A stretch of 64,000 bases of DNA from Bacillota bacterium (GCA_023443745.1 JAEZTB010000049.1:18833-82832), one strand, 5' to 3'. Shown: positions 52,475 through 61,832, numbered from the stretch's first letter. Notes: generated by a model from the letters alone, not told the origin. A program made the numbers and translations.

Positions 52475-53560
52475 TCAGTCTCGGTTTAAAAGTTTTTCGC
52501 ATGCTGATATGAACACATCCGGATGGTCAAAATGGATGTCATGCCCAGACTTTATGTCGGTTCTTTCACAACTATTAACTAGACTCTGAACTTTGTTTGC
52601 GTCATCATCAGAATTGGCTGCATACAAAACGCCATCCTTACCATATTGCGTATTAGCTTTTAAGTAAATGACGGGACATCTGATACTCTTGAGCATACTA
52701 TCCTGATCAATACCTTTCATCCAGGAACCATCGTAAAAGGAGTTCCCGAACTGCGGATCATAATTGTCCATATAAAGTAGAGTGCGTAGCCATGTATGCG
52801 GTACCCAAGCAATTTTTATAGGCTTATCAGGATTCGCTTGTCTATATTTCTCTGCCGATTCGGAAATCTTATCTTGCAAGCCGCCAAAGAGAGAAACAAG
52901 GTAGCTGTGTTTCAGGTAATAAAGGGGAAAATCAGTTTCATTGTTCTGACTTAAAAAACTATGAGTGACAATGTACGCATCGTACCATGCAAAAGCCCCT
53001 TTATCTTCCTGTACCTCTTCTGGTGTAACGCTAAATAGAGGGGGATCTTCCAATACAAGACCGTTAATCTGATTGGGTGCATTTGCTGCAATCCAAGCCG
53101 CCAGAATTCCGCCAGAGGAATGACCGGATAGATAACAAGTCTCTTTAATGATATTGTTCATAAACCAGATGAGTGCTTCTCCATTAGTCTGACAGGAATA
53201 CAGATCAACTTTGTGACTCGATTCACCATGGCCATAGCAGTCCACCGCATAGATATGAAAGGATTTCGACAGTTCAGGTAATACCGTGCCATAGTCCCCC
53301 CATGCCACAGTTTGTCCATGAATCAGCAGTAAAGAAGGACCGTTATTTGGACCTTCACCATAGCTTATTACGGAACCATCCGGGAGTACTACCTGTTTAT
53401 TCTCAAAACCCGCTTGCTTTACCTTGCTCATCAAGATTTCATCATGATGCATATTGGTGTAAAGGTATCTGCCTAACAAAGCTGCCAAGCAAATCACGAC
53501 GATCCCCACAATTCCTAATACAATTGGCATCTTTCTCACTCTTTTCACTTTTTCATTCAT
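52475..53560 (-). CDS. alpha/beta hydrolase, membrane-anchored
   Basis: 361 residues from ATG 53560, after the stop of the XRE-AbrB gene; the frame is also open 14 codons further up. A helix near the N terminus (IVLGIVGIVVICLAALLGRYLY) anchors or exports it. The hydrolase fold has LLIHGQTVAWGDYG (oxyanion region), the nucleophile elbow CYLSGHSSGGILAAW with Ser in GHSSG, LVLEDPPLF, and the catalytic His in IKSGHDIHFDHPD. Substrate unknown. It follows the regulator gene by ten bases on the same strand, so the two form an operon. Confidence 0.87.
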   Translation of the reverse strand: MNEKVKRVRKMPIVLGIVGIVVICLAALLGRYLYTNMHHDEILMSKVKQAGFENKQVVLPDGSVISYGEGPNNGPSLLLIHGQTVAWGDYGTVLPELSKSFHIYAVDCYGHGESSHKVDLYSCQTNGEALIWFMNNIIKETCYLSGHSSGGILAAWIAANAPNQINGLVLEDPPLFSVTPEEVQEDKGAFAWYDAYIVTHSFLSQNNETDFPLYYLKHSYLVSLFGGLQDKISESAEKYRQANPDKPIKIAWVPHTWLRTLLYMDNYDPQFGNSFYDGSWMKGIDQDSMLKSIRCPVIYLKANTQYGKDGVLYAANSDDDANKVQSLVNSCERTDIKSGHDIHFDHPDVFISACEKLLNRD

Positions 53561-53570
53561 CTTTAACTTC

Positions 53571-54011
53571 TCATCTTTCTTTAGCCGGGCGGGGAACGGC
53601 ATCTATGAGAGGTTCAATATTCCGCAAAAAAAGCTCTGTCTTTAGCATGGCAATGCCCCCAAGGGATTCGTCCCCAAGTATGATTAAGCTGTCCCCAGGG
53701 TTAATTTGAAATACATCCCGAGCCTTTTTGGGGATCACGATTTGACCTCTATCGCCCACAGTGACTGTTCCGAAAATATGTTTACCTTTTGGAGGAATTA
53801 TCGGTGGAATGGATTCTTCCCCTCCATTGACCAAATTGTCCAAGGTCACATCATACAATTTAGCCAATGCTACGCAATTATCTATATCCGGCAAGCTATC
53901 ACCATTTTCCCATTTAGCTACTGCTTGACGGGATACATTTATTTTTTCTGCCACTTCTTCCTGCGTATATTTATTTATCTTTCGAAGTATCTGCAAATTC
54001 GCACTTATCAT
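53571..54011 (-). CDS. XRE-type regulator fused to an AbrB/SpoVT domain
   Basis: 146 residues from ATG 54011, eight bases after GGAGG. The N-terminal HTH (about 1-60) has LRKINKYTQEEVAEKINVSRQAVAKWENG, and the C-terminal AbrB-like swapped hairpin (about 85-130) has FGTVTVGDRGQIVIPKKARDVFQINPGD. Both parts can bind DNA. It should control its own operon with the hydrolase. An inverted repeat lies between its promoter and start. Confidence 0.92.
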   Translation of the reverse strand: MISANLQILRKINKYTQEEVAEKINVSRQAVAKWENGDSLPDIDNCVALAKLYDVTLDNLVNGGEESIPPIIPPKGKHIFGTVTVGDRGQIVIPKKARDVFQINPGDSLIILGDESLGGIAMLKTELFLRNIEPLIDAVPRPAKER

Positions 54012-54029
54012 ACTTTTCGCACCTCCATT

Positions 54030-54114
54030 AATTGATATTTTAACTAATTTCAATTACCTTTTCCAGCAAGCGATAATGACATTTTATTATAAATTGTGTT
54101 AGCGTTGGTTGCAA
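54030..54114 (-). promoter_or_regulatory. promoter and operator of the XRE-AbrB operon
   Basis: On the minus strand TTGCAA (54109-54114) and TATAAT (54086-54091) are exactly 17 bases apart. Nearer the gene, AATTGA and TCAATT (54030-54055) form a 6-bp inverted repeat around an AT-rich centre, a possible autoregulatory operator. Confidence 0.75.
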
Positions 54115-54207
54115 TATAGTTGTGCATTTATCTTTGTACTTAGGATTGTCTTACTAAATTACGCAAAATACTCATAGATTGTGTTTCGCTCTTTTTTTAC
54201 CAAGGAA

Positions 54208-54236
54208 TTCAAAATATTACCTTCGTATGCTATACT
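54208..54236 (+). promoter_or_regulatory. promoter of the serine hydrolase gene
   Basis: TTCAAA (54208-54213) and TATACT (54231-54236), 17-base spacer, 33 bases before the ATG. Confidence 0.65.
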
Positions 54237-54268
54237 TTTAGTATTGTCGTACTAGGGAGATAGAGGTC

Positions 54269-55798
54269 ATGAAAAAAAATATATTCAGTATCCTTGCAAT
54301 TTTTTGCTGTGTGGTTATAGTGTCATCTGTGACGGCTATAGCGGCGGATTCCGGATCGGAGACGGTACTTAAACCGGATTTTTCGCAGATGGACGGATAT
54401 ATTCAGGATATGATGAAGGACTGCAGGATTCCAGGTTTTTCGGTAGCCGTCGTCAGTGACGAAGACGTGCTGTATATGAAGGGCTATGGCAGTGCCGACG
54501 ATACAGGCCGCACCGTTACGCCCCAGACGCCCTTTTTGGTCGGCTCGGTCAGTAAAACCTTTACGGCGCTGGCGGTAATGCAGTTGGTGGAAGCGGGAAA
54601 AGTGAAACTTGACCAGCCTGTGCAAATCTACCTGCCTGAGTTCACGCTAGCGGATGCTAATGCATCCTCTAAAATCACCGTACGCGAGCTTTTAAACCAT
54701 ACCAGCGGCATCGCGGAAAATGCTGAGTTCAGCGTGGCTACTCTTCGTGGCGACGACGAAACCATTGATGAGCTGGTGGGAAACTTCAGTTCCATCAAAC
54801 TGAAAACTTCGCCGGGGAGCAAATTTGAATACGGCAACGCTAATTTTATTATCCTCGGAGCGCTCATCCAAAAGGTCTCCGGTATAAGTTATGAGGATTA
54901 TATTCAGCGTTATATTTTTGATCCTCTTGAGATGCATCACAGTTATACATCCGCTTTAAAGGCGGAAGCTGACGGTTTGGCGCTGGGTTATCGGCCCATA
55001 TTGGGCTTCCCGCAGATCTCTGGTATGCCATACAGAAAAGATTTTTTGCCTGCCTACAGCGTTATCTCCTGCGCTGAGGATATGACGCACTATATGATCG
55101 CCATGATGCATGGGGGCAAATATAAGGATGCAAGCATCTTGTCGGAACAGAGAATCAAGGAAATGACATCCTCCTCGGCGGAGATATCCAGCTGGATGTC
55201 GTACGGGCTTGGCTGGTATGTCACGTCGGGAAGCATTTACCACGGGGGAGATCTGCCGGACTACCAAGCCAAGGTGAAGCTCCTACCGGAGGACGGCATT
55301 GGTGTTGTGTTGATGTACAACACATCGAGCAATACGCTCAGCACCCTGTTTAACGTAGGATACCGTGACAAAATAGAAAGCGGCATTATCAACACACTCT
55401 ACGGCGTATCTCCGACAGAGCAGCCCGGGCAAAGCCCGCTTAATTTGAACAGTTATCCGGTGTCGGTTTCCTATGGTCTGATGTTGGGGCTGATTGTTCT
55501 TATCGCACTGCTGCTTATATTCTCAGGGATCAGGCTGTGGTCGCTCCCAAGGCGACTTTCAAAGTCAAGAAAAGCCTTTTGGCGTATCGTGCTGCTGTCA
55601 GCACTCATAAATGCTGCACTTCCACTGACACTGTTCATCGCTATTCCGAGGTTGACGGGCGTTGCATGGCCCGTTGTGCTCTATTACATACCCGACGGGG
55701 GCTGGACTGTCGTCATTTCATCGGTTCTGCTGCTTCTTCTGGGCACCGCCAAAGGGATTATCATTTTCAGTGAGCTAAGACGAAGGAAGCCCGATTAA
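54269..55798 (+). CDS. class C beta-lactamase-related serine hydrolase with C-terminal membrane helices
   Basis: 509 residues. A signal peptide ends near VTAIAA-DSG. The penicillin-binding-type domain (about 35-380) has SxxK in VGSVSKTFTALAV, YxN in KFEYGNANFIILGALI and HTSG in LLNHTSGIAEN. The last 120 residues hold three membrane helices (GLMLGLIVLIALLLIFSGI, IVLLSALINAALPLTLFIA, VVISSVLLLLLGTAKGIIIF). The active site is outside the cell. Codon and base use look richer in G and C than the neighbours, a possible sign of transfer. Substrate could be a peptide or D-amino acid ester; resistance is not implied. Confidence 0.9.
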   Translation: MKKNIFSILAIFCCVVIVSSVTAIAADSGSETVLKPDFSQMDGYIQDMMKDCRIPGFSVAVVSDEDVLYMKGYGSADDTGRTVTPQTPFLVGSVSKTFTALAVMQLVEAGKVKLDQPVQIYLPEFTLADANASSKITVRELLNHTSGIAENAEFSVATLRGDDETIDELVGNFSSIKLKTSPGSKFEYGNANFIILGALIQKVSGISYEDYIQRYIFDPLEMHHSYTSALKAEADGLALGYRPILGFPQISGMPYRKDFLPAYSVISCAEDMTHYMIAMMHGGKYKDASILSEQRIKEMTSSSAEISSWMSYGLGWYVTSGSIYHGGDLPDYQAKVKLLPEDGIGVVLMYNTSSNTLSTLFNVGYRDKIESGIINTLYGVSPTEQPGQSPLNLNSYPVSVSYGLMLGLIVLIALLLIFSGIRLWSLPRRLSKSRKAFWRIVLLSALINAALPLTLFIAIPRLTGVAWPVVLYYIPDGGWTVVISSVLLLLLGTAKGIIIFSELRRRKPD

Positions 55799-55822
55799 TC
55801 ATTTATGCTTGGCGGTGGATTT

Positions 55823-56018
55823 ATGAATAAAAGAAACTTACTTTTTCTGCTTATCATTATTTGTATGATATTGGTTTCATGCTCACAAAGCAATTATGAA
55901 CCAAGCTATGTTATTAGTGCGCTAGCAGCTTCCCCAACGGGTTACACGCTTTGTTTGTTTGAGGGATAATGAGTTATTCTCTTCACCCGATGGGGAAAAT
56001 TGGTCAAAGATAGAGTGA
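55823..56018 (+). pseudogene. decayed small lipoprotein gene
   Basis: ATG 55823 (after GGTGG) opens a 48-codon frame with a lipoprotein signal ending LVSC, followed by SYVISALAASPTGYTLCLF. The frame ends at TAA 55967. One base later the next frame continues RDNELFSSPDGENWSKIE and stops at 56018. The joined sequence looks like the start of a beta-propeller lipoprotein (ELFSSxDGxxW), so the gene has a frameshift and is also truncated. Confidence 0.55.
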
Positions 56019-56084
56019 GGCATCTGTTCCAAGGGTTCCTTTCCAGTGATGCGTTTGGCTGTGAATAGCTCATGGTGCTATAAG

Positions 56085-56112
56085 AAAAGACCGCCTAATC
56101 GGTGGTCTTTTT
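56085..56112. terminator. bidirectional terminator between the hydrolase region and the pullulanase
   Basis: AAGACCGCC and GGTGGTCTT pair with one G-U around TAATC. TTTTT follows on the plus strand and TTTTC on the minus strand. It can end both the plus-strand genes and the convergent pullulanase gene. Confidence 0.8.
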
Positions 56113-56140
56113 CAATAAACTATTACTTTAATGTCCAGTC

Positions 56141-58915
56141 TTACTTTTTCCTTCTTTTAATCAATGCATAGGTGACAAATCCGGTGGCGACCAGTAAAGC
56201 TGCACCCGCTCCAATCAGCAGTGGCAGATTCAAGCCATGTTTAGCTTCTATTGAGGCTGATTTTGCCGTTCTGGCATCATAGGCCACCAGTGCGCTCATG
56301 GGTGCAAGCTTAATAATATCTCCTTCAACAACGGTCAGGGTTTCAGTTCCTGCCTTTTCGCCATTCACAACCACATTCCAGGTGGTATTGACCGGAACTG
56401 TGAGGGTTTCTTCTTCCGAGCCTGCGTTAAAGGCCACTACAATGGTTTTCCATAAATCATTTCGAGCATTGTTGTTTAGAGTATAGGCAATGATACTCTC
56501 TTTTGAGGCTTCAATAAAGGTGAGATTATCCACAACCTCCTCGGCGGTTGCCATACGGAAGGCAGGGTGGGCTTTTCTTAAAGCGATCAGCCCTTTGTAA
56601 TAATCAAAGACATCACGGTTGGTATCCTTTAGATCCCATTTGATGCTGTTAACACTGTCCGGGGCATTATAGGAGTTTTCATTACCCTCCTTGGAGCGCA
56701 TGAAATCTGTTCCCGACAGCATGAAGGGAATACCTTGTGAGGTCAGGAACATGGCACCCGAAAGGCGGGTCATAGCCTTATAGTCGGCATCTCTAAGACC
56801 CGGAGTTGAGACGAAGAACTTATCATATAAAGAAAGATTGTCATGGGCAGCGATATAATTGACGCATTGGGCAGGGGAGGAAGCCCAGGCCGATTTATCG
56901 TAATTAACTTCATTGTATTGGACACCGGGATGGCTGATACCTCCCACTATACCAAATTTGATACTTTCGGCCAGATCAAACTTTCCGCCTACAAAGCCGG
57001 GAGATTCACTTTCAAAGACATGGCCTTTAATGCCGTCCCGGGTATTGTCATTAAAGACGGCCACACCTTCAATTTTTGATATATTTTCTTTCAGGGCGGA
57101 TTGGGCATCTATCAAGGTGGAGCTGCCGCCGCGCCAGCCTTCGCCATAGACGATAATGGACGTATCAATCTGGTTAAGGGCCTGACGCACCTCATTCATG
57201 GTTTGAATATCAATGAGTCCCATGAGGTCAAAGCGGAAACCATCAATTTTATATTCCTTGGCCCAGTAAACCACCGAGTCCACAATATATTTTCTGACCA
57301 TAGCCCGTTCCGACGCTATTTCATTGCCGCAAGCCGATCCATTGGAGAACTTACCATTAGGGGTCAAGCGGTAGTAATAATCCGGTACGATCCTATTAAA
57401 ATCCGAATCGGCAGACAGGGCGGTATGGTTGTAGACCACGTCCATGATTACGCCAATACCCTCTTCTTTAAAGGCTTTGACCATTTGCTTGAATTCCTTG
57501 ACCCGGACAGCACCGTCAAAGGGATCGGTAGAATAGGAGCCATCGGGGACATTATAGTTCTTCGGATCATAACCCCAATTAAACTGAGGTTGGTCAAGCT
57601 TCGATTCATCTATGGAATTGAAGTCAAAGGCCGGGAGCAGATGAACATGGGTAATTCCGAGCTCCTTGACATGTGCAAGGCCTGTGGAAGAGCCTGCCTT
57701 GGTTTTGGTATCCTTCTCAGTAAAGCTTAAGTACTTGCCGGCATTTTGAACGCCCGAGGACGGATCAATGGAGGTATCACGAATGTGCATTTCGTAGATT
57801 ACGGCGTCAGTTGGGCTTTCCAGATTTTTGTAGCCGAGCTTATCCCAGCCTTCCGGATTTGTTTTTGTTAAGTCAATAACCATGGCCCGATCACCATTAA
57901 CCCCTGCCGCTACGGCATAGGGATCGACAGTCTCATGGGCCTGGCCTCCTACTTTTACCTCATATGTATAATAGGTGCCTTTTAGATCTCCATCTACCTT
58001 TATAAGCCAAGTACCCTTCTGATCCTTGAGCATTTCAAGCGTTTGATCAGGACTTCCGCCTTGTCCTTTACTGTACAGCTTAAGAACGACCTTTTCAGCC
58101 GTTGGTGCCCAAAGTCTGAAGGTAGAGGAGTTTGTGGTGTAGACAACACCAAGGTCATCGCCGGTATAGGTGAATTGTTCTGTAAAATAGGGAGCATCAA
58201 ATAGCTTGGAGCTTGAGACAAAAGCTTCGCCAAAGCCCTCTTTGGAAACAGTATAGTTCATAGCAGGATTAGCCTCCTTGGATAGTTTAATAATGTACTT
58301 CATGCCGTCCGGGCCACGAGTGACCTTTTCAAGCTTTATGTCTCTACCGCTTTCTTTTACCGTAAAGCCTTCCAGTCCTCCCAAAGAGGGAGAGGCTGCC
58401 TGTAGATCTACTTGTATATTGGATGAGTCCCGGAACTCAGCCTTTTCAATTTTGGGGGAAAGGGGTGCATCATTTTCTGAAAAAGCAATCTTTTCAACAT
58501 TTTGAACAAGGTAGAGGGTGAGCACTCCCTCCTGATCTGCTTTTGTAAGAGGGAAGAAACGGTCGGTTTCAATATCCTTGGCCTCCCATTCTCCCTTACG
58601 GACAATAATCCCGGCCTCTTTGGTTTCAAAGGCTGAAACATCAATTTCAGCAACCTTGGCGATTTTACCGGGAGCAGCCTGAAGGGGGGTATCCGAAGTA
58701 AAGCTATAGGCTTTTCCGTCACCGGCCTTGGGCCAGACCCAAAGATTCCAGCCTTCATAGTTTTGATCGAACCGATAGTATACTACTTTTACGGTCTTTG
58801 GTTTTTCATCGGATAGGGGAGTGGCTTCAGCACTTGCAGGAGATGAAGCAATAATCAATGCAAACGATTGAAATACTAGGAATAATGATAATAAAATGAT
58901 TATAGCTTTTTTCAT
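56141..58915 (-). CDS. type I pullulanase, cell-surface anchored
   Basis: 924 residues with a signal peptide ending near SPASA. Domain order: CBM41 (about 40-145, VVYYRFDQNYEGWNLWVWP), a linker Ig-like region, CBM48 (about 250-345), and the GH13 barrel (about 370-780). The barrel has the pullulanase signature FNWGYDPKNYNVPDGSYSTD, nucleophile Asp in GFRFDLMGLID, acid Glu in VYGEGWRGGS and Asp in AAHDNLSLYD. A C-terminal helix (LPLLIGAGAALLVATGFVTYAL) then RRKK suggests membrane retention without an LPxTG motif. It cuts alpha-1,6 links in pullulan and starch. Confidence 0.95.
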   Translation of the reverse strand: MKKAIIILLSLFLVFQSFALIIASSPASAEATPLSDEKPKTVKVVYYRFDQNYEGWNLWVWPKAGDGKAYSFTSDTPLQAAPGKIAKVAEIDVSAFETKEAGIIVRKGEWEAKDIETDRFFPLTKADQEGVLTLYLVQNVEKIAFSENDAPLSPKIEKAEFRDSSNIQVDLQAASPSLGGLEGFTVKESGRDIKLEKVTRGPDGMKYIIKLSKEANPAMNYTVSKEGFGEAFVSSSKLFDAPYFTEQFTYTGDDLGVVYTTNSSTFRLWAPTAEKVVLKLYSKGQGGSPDQTLEMLKDQKGTWLIKVDGDLKGTYYTYEVKVGGQAHETVDPYAVAAGVNGDRAMVIDLTKTNPEGWDKLGYKNLESPTDAVIYEMHIRDTSIDPSSGVQNAGKYLSFTEKDTKTKAGSSTGLAHVKELGITHVHLLPAFDFNSIDESKLDQPQFNWGYDPKNYNVPDGSYSTDPFDGAVRVKEFKQMVKAFKEEGIGVIMDVVYNHTALSADSDFNRIVPDYYYRLTPNGKFSNGSACGNEIASERAMVRKYIVDSVVYWAKEYKIDGFRFDLMGLIDIQTMNEVRQALNQIDTSIIVYGEGWRGGSSTLIDAQSALKENISKIEGVAVFNDNTRDGIKGHVFESESPGFVGGKFDLAESIKFGIVGGISHPGVQYNEVNYDKSAWASSPAQCVNYIAAHDNLSLYDKFFVSTPGLRDADYKAMTRLSGAMFLTSQGIPFMLSGTDFMRSKEGNENSYNAPDSVNSIKWDLKDTNRDVFDYYKGLIALRKAHPAFRMATAEEVVDNLTFIEASKESIIAYTLNNNARNDLWKTIVVAFNAGSEEETLTVPVNTTWNVVVNGEKAGTETLTVVEGDIIKLAPMSALVAYDARTAKSASIEAKHGLNLPLLIGAGAALLVATGFVTYALIKRRKK

Positions 58916-58950
58916 TGAAATTATCCCCCTTAAATTTGGGCTATAATTCC

Positions 58951-58979
58951 ATTATAATGTGCAACTTTTGCGCAAGCAA
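58951..58979 (-). promoter_or_regulatory. promoter of the pullulanase gene
   Basis: On the minus strand TTGCTT (58974-58979) and TATAAT (58951-58956) are 17 bases apart, about 35 bases before the start codon at 58915. GGGGG precedes the ATG as ribosome site. Confidence 0.8.
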
Positions 58980-59010
58980 TGCTATTTTTATAAAAGACAA
59001 ACAACTCGTA

Positions 59011-59052
59011 AAAAAAGCTATCCATGAGCCGGTTGGCTTCTAGGATAGCTTT
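59011..59052 (-). terminator. terminator of gltX
   Basis: AAAGCTATCC and GGATAGCTTT form a perfect 10-bp stem around about 19 bases. On the minus strand it is followed by a run of seven T (59011-59017). It lies about 60 bases after the gltX stop. Confidence 0.82.
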
Positions 59053-59112
59053 AAAAGTTTTTATTGACCAAGGTTTTAATGAGCAAAGAGCTCATTAGGT
59101 CTATTGATTCAC

Positions 59113-60582
59113 CTAGCCTTGTGCTACGGCCTTTTCCAGTCTTTCAATTCCAATGTGGACTCTTCTTAAGGTTTCATCCTTGCCTAGCAAATCAGCAATT
59201 TCGATGGCACCGCCGGGAGTAACCTCCCAGCCTGAAATAGCGGTACGGACGGGCCAGAGCATTTGGCCATTTTTAATACCAAGGGTCTCAACCAAGCCCA
59301 AAAGCTGACTATGGAGGGACTCCTCATTCCATGTGGCTATTCCTTCAAGAACAGGGAGCGAGGCTTTCAAACTCTCCAGAGAATTCTCAAGGGTTGTCTT
59401 CATCTTCTTATGGACATATATATTCAAATCATATTCCACCAGTTCATTCAAGAAGCCCACTTTTGAGGGGATGTCGGTTAATACCTCTGTTCTGGCCTGC
59501 AGCAGCTTGCTGACCTTTTTAAGATCTACGGTCATATTTGTGACGGCCTGAGAGAGATAGGGGAGAGCAAGCTCATGAAATTTCTCCGGGCTCATGGCAC
59601 GGATGTACTCTGCGTTAAACCATTTCAGCTTATCCATGTCAAAGGATGACGGAGACTTGCTGATTCGGCTGATGTTGAAGGCTTTTTCCAGCTCTGCCAG
59701 GGAGAATACCTCCTGATTGGTCTCGGGAGACCATCCTAAAAGGGCAATATAGTTAATAATAGACTCTACGATGAAGCCCATTTTTAAAAGGTCTTCAAAG
59801 CCTGCATCACCCTTGCGTTTGGATATTTTTGAGCCGTCGGGTTTAACAATTAGCGGTAAATGAACATAAACAGGTATCTCCCAGCCGAAGGCTTCATAGA
59901 GAAGGTTATACTTGGGGGCAGAGGACAGATATTCACTGCCGCGTACAACGTGGGTGATATCCATGAGATGGTCATCAATAACATTTGCAAAATTATAGGT
60001 CGGCAGTCCGTCGCTTTTTAAAAGGATCTGATCCTCCAGCATATTGTTCTCAACGGTAATAGAGCCGTAAACTGCATCATCAAAGGTGGTGGTTCCTTCC
60101 CGGGGCATTTTTTGACGGATGACACAGGGTTCCCCGTTTTTTAGTCTCTCTTCAATCTCAGCCTTGGAAAGCTGGAGGCAATGCCTATCGTACATGAAGG
60201 TTTGATTTTTAGCCTCGGATTCAGCCCGCAAGCTATCCAATCTCTCCTTGGTGCAGAAGCAATAATAGGCGTGACCTTTATCAACAAGCTCCTCGGCATA
60301 GGGCCTGTAGGTGTTTTTTCTCTCGCTTTGGACATAGGGAGCATAGGGGCCGCCTACATCAGGTCCTTCATCGTGCTGCATACCGCAGAGCTTAAGCGTA
60401 TTATATATGACATCCACGGCACCTTCCACCAATCGTTCCTGATCGGTGTCCTCTATACGAAGAATGAATTTGCCGTTTTGTGATTTAGCGATGAGATATT
60501 CATAGAGAGCAGTTCTTAAGTTTCCTATATGCATATATCCTGTCGGACTGGGTGCATAACGGGTTCTAACCTGACGTTGCAT
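59113..60582 (-). CDS. gltX: glutamyl-tRNA synthetase
   Basis: 489 residues. Class I motifs: HIGH as TRYAPSPTGYMHIGNLRTALYEYL-type start and KMSKS as GSKISKRKGD. RIEDTDQERLVEGA and the C-terminal helical anticodon domain are present. It charges tRNA-Glu. Whether it also charges tRNA-Gln cannot be decided from this sequence alone. Upstream, GAAGT/ACTTC (60621-60634) is a short inverted repeat in the leader. Confidence 0.96.
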   Translation of the reverse strand: MQRQVRTRYAPSPTGYMHIGNLRTALYEYLIAKSQNGKFILRIEDTDQERLVEGAVDVIYNTLKLCGMQHDEGPDVGGPYAPYVQSERKNTYRPYAEELVDKGHAYYCFCTKERLDSLRAESEAKNQTFMYDRHCLQLSKAEIEERLKNGEPCVIRQKMPREGTTTFDDAVYGSITVENNMLEDQILLKSDGLPTYNFANVIDDHLMDITHVVRGSEYLSSAPKYNLLYEAFGWEIPVYVHLPLIVKPDGSKISKRKGDAGFEDLLKMGFIVESIINYIALLGWSPETNQEVFSLAELEKAFNISRISKSPSSFDMDKLKWFNAEYIRAMSPEKFHELALPYLSQAVTNMTVDLKKVSKLLQARTEVLTDIPSKVGFLNELVEYDLNIYVHKKMKTTLENSLESLKASLPVLEGIATWNEESLHSQLLGLVETLGIKNGQMLWPVRTAISGWEVTPGGAIEIADLLGKDETLRRVHIGIERLEKAVAQG

Positions 60583-60693
60583 ATGATCGTTCCTTCCATG
60601 TTAGTTTTGTTTTCCATAATGAAGTATTCACTTCAAAAATATAGTTTATCACAATTAGAGGCCGTGGTCTTAATAATCATTCTAAATTGCAGT

Positions 60694-61689
60694 TCATGAA
60701 GAGGATGATGAAGCAGCCGCAGCAGCAGAAGCAGCGGCCGCACAAGCGGCGGCCTGGGCAGCAATAATGGCTTGAACGGTTGTACCGACCCCTACCCGCA
60801 ATATCGTGGCATCTGTAGAATCCTTCTGAGCCAAATAGCCCATACAGACCAGTGCTGCAGCTAACATCAGGTTAAATTCTCTTCCATCAAATTTATAGCA
60901 TTTCATTTCTTTAATCAGCTCAACAGCTTCCAATGCTTCATTGATGGCTTCCTGCCAATGTTCACCGGTTAAAGCAAAAAAGCCTATGGTACTGTAATAC
61001 ATGGAGCTTACCCGGTTTTTATACTGCTTCAGCCGGTCTGCAATAGCTTTGCAGCGTTCTGCCTTAATATTTGGAGAGGCCGGATCGAAGACCAAAATTT
61101 GAGAAAGAAACTGCAACCCGTTTCCTGACCAAAGGCCGGAAGCTTTCAGCAGCTGGTAGATCTCCTCGCATTCTTGCATCATATCGCTAATAGGACGGTC
61201 TGATGAGGCCAATATTACCGCTGAGGCATAATCATCGCTACTGGTCAGAAAACGATGCTGCTTCTTCATGGCCTCATAAATAAGCTTAGCAGTTTCTGCC
61301 TTGCTCTGCTCCAATCCCCTTGGTGTAGTGGAATATAGGGCATAGGCGGCTATGGGCAGGTAACTGGATGAACTGAAACCTGCTTTTTTCATAACATCAT
61401 AGCAATGTGTCAGCCTAGGAAACTCGGATTCAATATTTCTTTTGCCTGCAGTTAAATAGGCTGCAGAATAGACTCTGGCTGAACGAAGATAAGAAAAAGT
61501 CCCGGAATTTTTCTTGATGAAATCAATAGCATCCAACAAGGTATCCGGATCGGCGTTATGGCCTTCAAAGGCATAGGAGAGCGCACAAAGCTTGATATAA
61601 AGCGATGAGGTTTTCCAAAATAGAGGCTTCTTAAGTGCCAAATAGCTGTTACAATATAAGGAAATACCGTTCTGAACAATTGTATTCAT
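60694..61689 (-). CDS. DUF4003 family protein with Ala/Ser tail
   Basis: 331 residues starting MNTIVQNGISLYCNSYLALK. Helical, no signal peptide. YLRSARVYSAAYLTAGKRNIE and SSYLPIAAYALYSTTPRGLEQ are typical of DUF4003. The last 27 residues are almost only Ala and Ser (AAQAAACAAAASAAAAASS then four Ser), coded by GCT/GCA/GCC repeats at 60697-60770. Function unknown. Confidence 0.85.
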   Translation of the reverse strand: MNTIVQNGISLYCNSYLALKKPLFWKTSSLYIKLCALSYAFEGHNADPDTLLDAIDFIKKNSGTFSYLRSARVYSAAYLTAGKRNIESEFPRLTHCYDVMKKAGFSSSSYLPIAAYALYSTTPRGLEQSKAETAKLIYEAMKKQHRFLTSSDDYASAVILASSDRPISDMMQECEEIYQLLKASGLWSGNGLQFLSQILVFDPASPNIKAERCKAIADRLKQYKNRVSSMYYSTIGFFALTGEHWQEAINEALEAVELIKEMKCYKFDGREFNLMLAAALVCMGYLAQKDSTDATILRVGVGTTVQAIIAAQAAACAAAASAAAAASSSSS

Positions 61690-61704
61690 AGGTTCACCTC
61701 AATC

Positions 61705-61770
61705 AACAATGTTGCCGCCGAGCTAGCAAGGCAATATTGTTATTATACATGATTCTTCCATGACTTTACA
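61705..61770 (-). promoter_or_regulatory. promoter and leader inverted repeat of the DUF4003 gene
   Basis: On the minus strand TGTAAA (61765-61770) and TATAAT (61742-61747) are 17 bases apart. Between the -10 and the ribosome site, AACAATGTTGCC (61705-61716) and GGCAATATTGTT (61730-61741) form a 12-bp inverted repeat with one mismatch, an operator or leader hairpin. Confidence 0.55.
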
Positions 61771-61832
61771 GATGTTTTTTACGCAGACATTCACGGGTTA
61801 ATAGGGGTGGCGATTGGCATGCAAATAGTTTA

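Noticed and set aside
57101..57730. Plus-strand open frame of 209 codons inside the pullulanase gene
   Set aside because: It is the antisense of the conserved GH13 catalytic region and has no sensible start signal.
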